7,285 nt of DNA from Desulfovibrionaceae bacterium (GTDB taxonomy: Bacteria; Desulfobacterota; Desulfovibrionia; Desulfovibrionales; Desulfovibrionaceae): assembly GCA_030539415.1 (NCBI GenBank), contig JAUNSE010000063.1:1480-8764 (forward strand), given 5' to 3'. The notes below the pieces were generated by a model. That model had not been told where the DNA came from and made no database searches. It worked only from the letters and a program-made list of their open reading frames with translations. This document shows, one piece after another, positions 6,225 through 7,285 of the stretch. The position numbers and the translations under genes are program-made. How positions within the stretch are numbered: position 1 is the first letter of the stretch; every line of letters begins with the position of its first letter.

Positions 6225-6239
6225 AAGGAGTCGTATCCC

Positions 6240-7285
6240 ATGCCCGATTATGAAGCCGTCATCGGCCTCGAAGTACACGTCCAGCTGGCGACCAAATCCA
6301 AGCTGTTCTGCTCCTGCCCCAATGCCTTCGGCATGGAGCCCAATACCAATACCTGCGAGGTCTGCACCGGCATGCCCGGCGCCCTGCCCAGGATCAACCA
6401 TCAGGCCGTGCACTACGCGACCCTGGTGGGCCTTGCCACCAACTGCTCCATCAATCTGGACTCTGTCTTTGCCCGCAAGAACTACTTCTATCCCGACCTG
6501 CCCTGCGGCTACCAGATCTCCCAGTTCGAGCTGCCCCTGTGCGAGCACGGCCATGTGATGATCGACACTCCGAACGGTCCCAAGAAGATCGGCATCACCC
6601 GCATCCACATGGAGAACGACGCCGGCAAGAACATCCATGCCGACACCCACAGCTACGTGGACCTGAACAGGGCCGGCACCCCGCTGGTGGAAATCGTCTC
6701 CGAGCCCGACATGCGCTCCGCCGAGGAGGCCGTGGCCTACCTCAAGGCCCTGTACCGCATCGTGACCTATCTGGGAGTCTGCGACGGCAACATGGAGGAG
6801 GGCTCCTTCCGCTGCGACGCCAACGTCTCCATCCGTCCCAGGGGCTCCGAGAAGCTCGGCACCCGCACGGAGCTCAAGAACGTCAACTCCTTCCGCAACG
6901 TGGCCAGAGCCATCGCCTATGAAATCGCCCGCCAGGAGGACCTGGTGGACGACGGCGGCGTGGTGGAGCAGCAGACCCGCCTCTACGACGCGGACAAGAA
7001 CATCACCGCGGCCATGCGCAGCAAGGAGGAGGCCCACGACTACTGCTACTTCCCGGATCCGGATCTGCTGCCAGTGCACATCGAGCCGGCGGAATTCGAG
7101 GCCTGGAAGAAGGAGCTGCCCGAGCTGCCCAAGGAGCGCATGCAGCGCTTCAAGGAGATGACGGGCGTGGCCGACGACGAGGCCGAAATCCTCGTCTCCA
7201 GCAGGGCCATGGCCGACTTCTTCGAGACGGCGGCAGGGAAGGCGAACCCGAAGAAGGTCGCCAACTACATTGTGGGCCCCCTGCA
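6240..7285 (+). CDS. gatB: Aspartyl/glutamyl-tRNA amidotransferase subunit B (3' truncated)
   Basis: GatB binds misacylated Glu-tRNA(Gln) or Asp-tRNA(Asn) and, with GatA and GatC, converts it to the cognate amide form in the cytoplasm. The first 348 codons of about 475 are present and the frame is still open at the window edge. The start is supported by AAGGAG nine bases upstream and by the canonical YEAVIGLEVHVQL N-terminus. The zinc site CxC...CxxC is intact (C24, C26, C39, C42). Catalytic-cradle motifs follow: ARKNYFYPDLPCGYQISQ (78-95), GITRIHMENDAGK (118-130), LNRAGTPLVEIVSEPD (142-157), GNMEEGSFRCDANVSIRP (183-200), ELKNVNSF (211-218) and MRSKEEAHDYCYFPDPDLLP (259-278). The beginning of the helical and YqeY-like tail (PELPKERMQRF) is visible. 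Minor oddities are Cys89 in DLPCGYQ, where Lys is usual, and Cys269 in DYCYFP, where Arg is usual. gatA and gatC are not in the window. Confidence 0.97.
   Translation, partial: MPDYEAVIGLEVHVQLATKSKLFCSCPNAFGMEPNTNTCEVCTGMPGALPRINHQAVHYATLVGLATNCSINLDSVFARKNYFYPDLPCGYQISQFELPLCEHGHVMIDTPNGPKKIGITRIHMENDAGKNIHADTHSYVDLNRAGTPLVEIVSEPDMRSAEEAVAYLKALYRIVTYLGVCDGNMEEGSFRCDANVSIRPRGSEKLGTRTELKNVNSFRNVARAIAYEIARQEDLVDDGGVVEQQTRLYDADKNITAAMRSKEEAHDYCYFPDPDLLPVHIEPAEFEAWKKELPELPKERMQRFKEMTGVADDEAEILVSSRAMADFFETAAGKANPKKVANYIVGPL

Noticed and set aside
6129..7079. 316-codon - strand open frame opposite gatB
   Set aside because: Low-complexity Gly/Val/His-rich translation antisense to unmistakable GatB.

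Overview
The window is GC-rich and densely coded, with strong third-position G/C bias. Protein flavour and gene content suggest a Desulfovibrionaceae-type anaerobe (Desulfovibrio, Bilophila or relatives). This is an inference from recognised families; no rRNA or taxonomic marker is present. No IS element, CRISPR array, tRNA or rRNA was seen.

Layout, left to right. (1) The 3' end of a LysR-type regulator on the + strand (3-530), cut by the window edge. (2) Converging on it, a complete ADP-ribosylglycohydrolase family gene on the - strand (674-1498), with a strong hairpin between the two stop codons and a near-consensus sigma70 promoter upstream (1601-1629). (3) A divergent intergenic region with a second terminator-like hairpin and a TGTATACA palindrome, leading into an M20-family amidohydrolase/peptidase on the + strand (1805-2971). 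(4) About 330 bases without a convincing gene, rich in inverted repeats. (5) NAD kinase nadK (3306-4208), followed by a terminator and a separate perfect 10-bp hairpin. (6) A 586-residue protein whose central part resembles the DUF89/ARMT1-like fold, with an eroded metal site (4372-6132). (7) A short leader with overlapping, mutually exclusive hairpins ending in a terminator-like stem directly before the ribosome binding site of gatB. gatB runs off the right edge after 348 codons.

Functionally the right half is housekeeping: NADP supply (NadK) and transamidation of misacylated tRNA (GatB). The left half is accessory: a regulator, an ADP-ribose-linked hydrolase and an amide hydrolase. Three genes (ADP-ribosylglycohydrolase, NadK, ARMT1-like protein) belong to families tied to NAD or ADP-ribose chemistry, but they do not form one operon, so this is only suggestive. 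No previously undescribed system is obvious. The best candidates for follow-up are the attenuator-like gatB leader and the large ARMT1-like protein.
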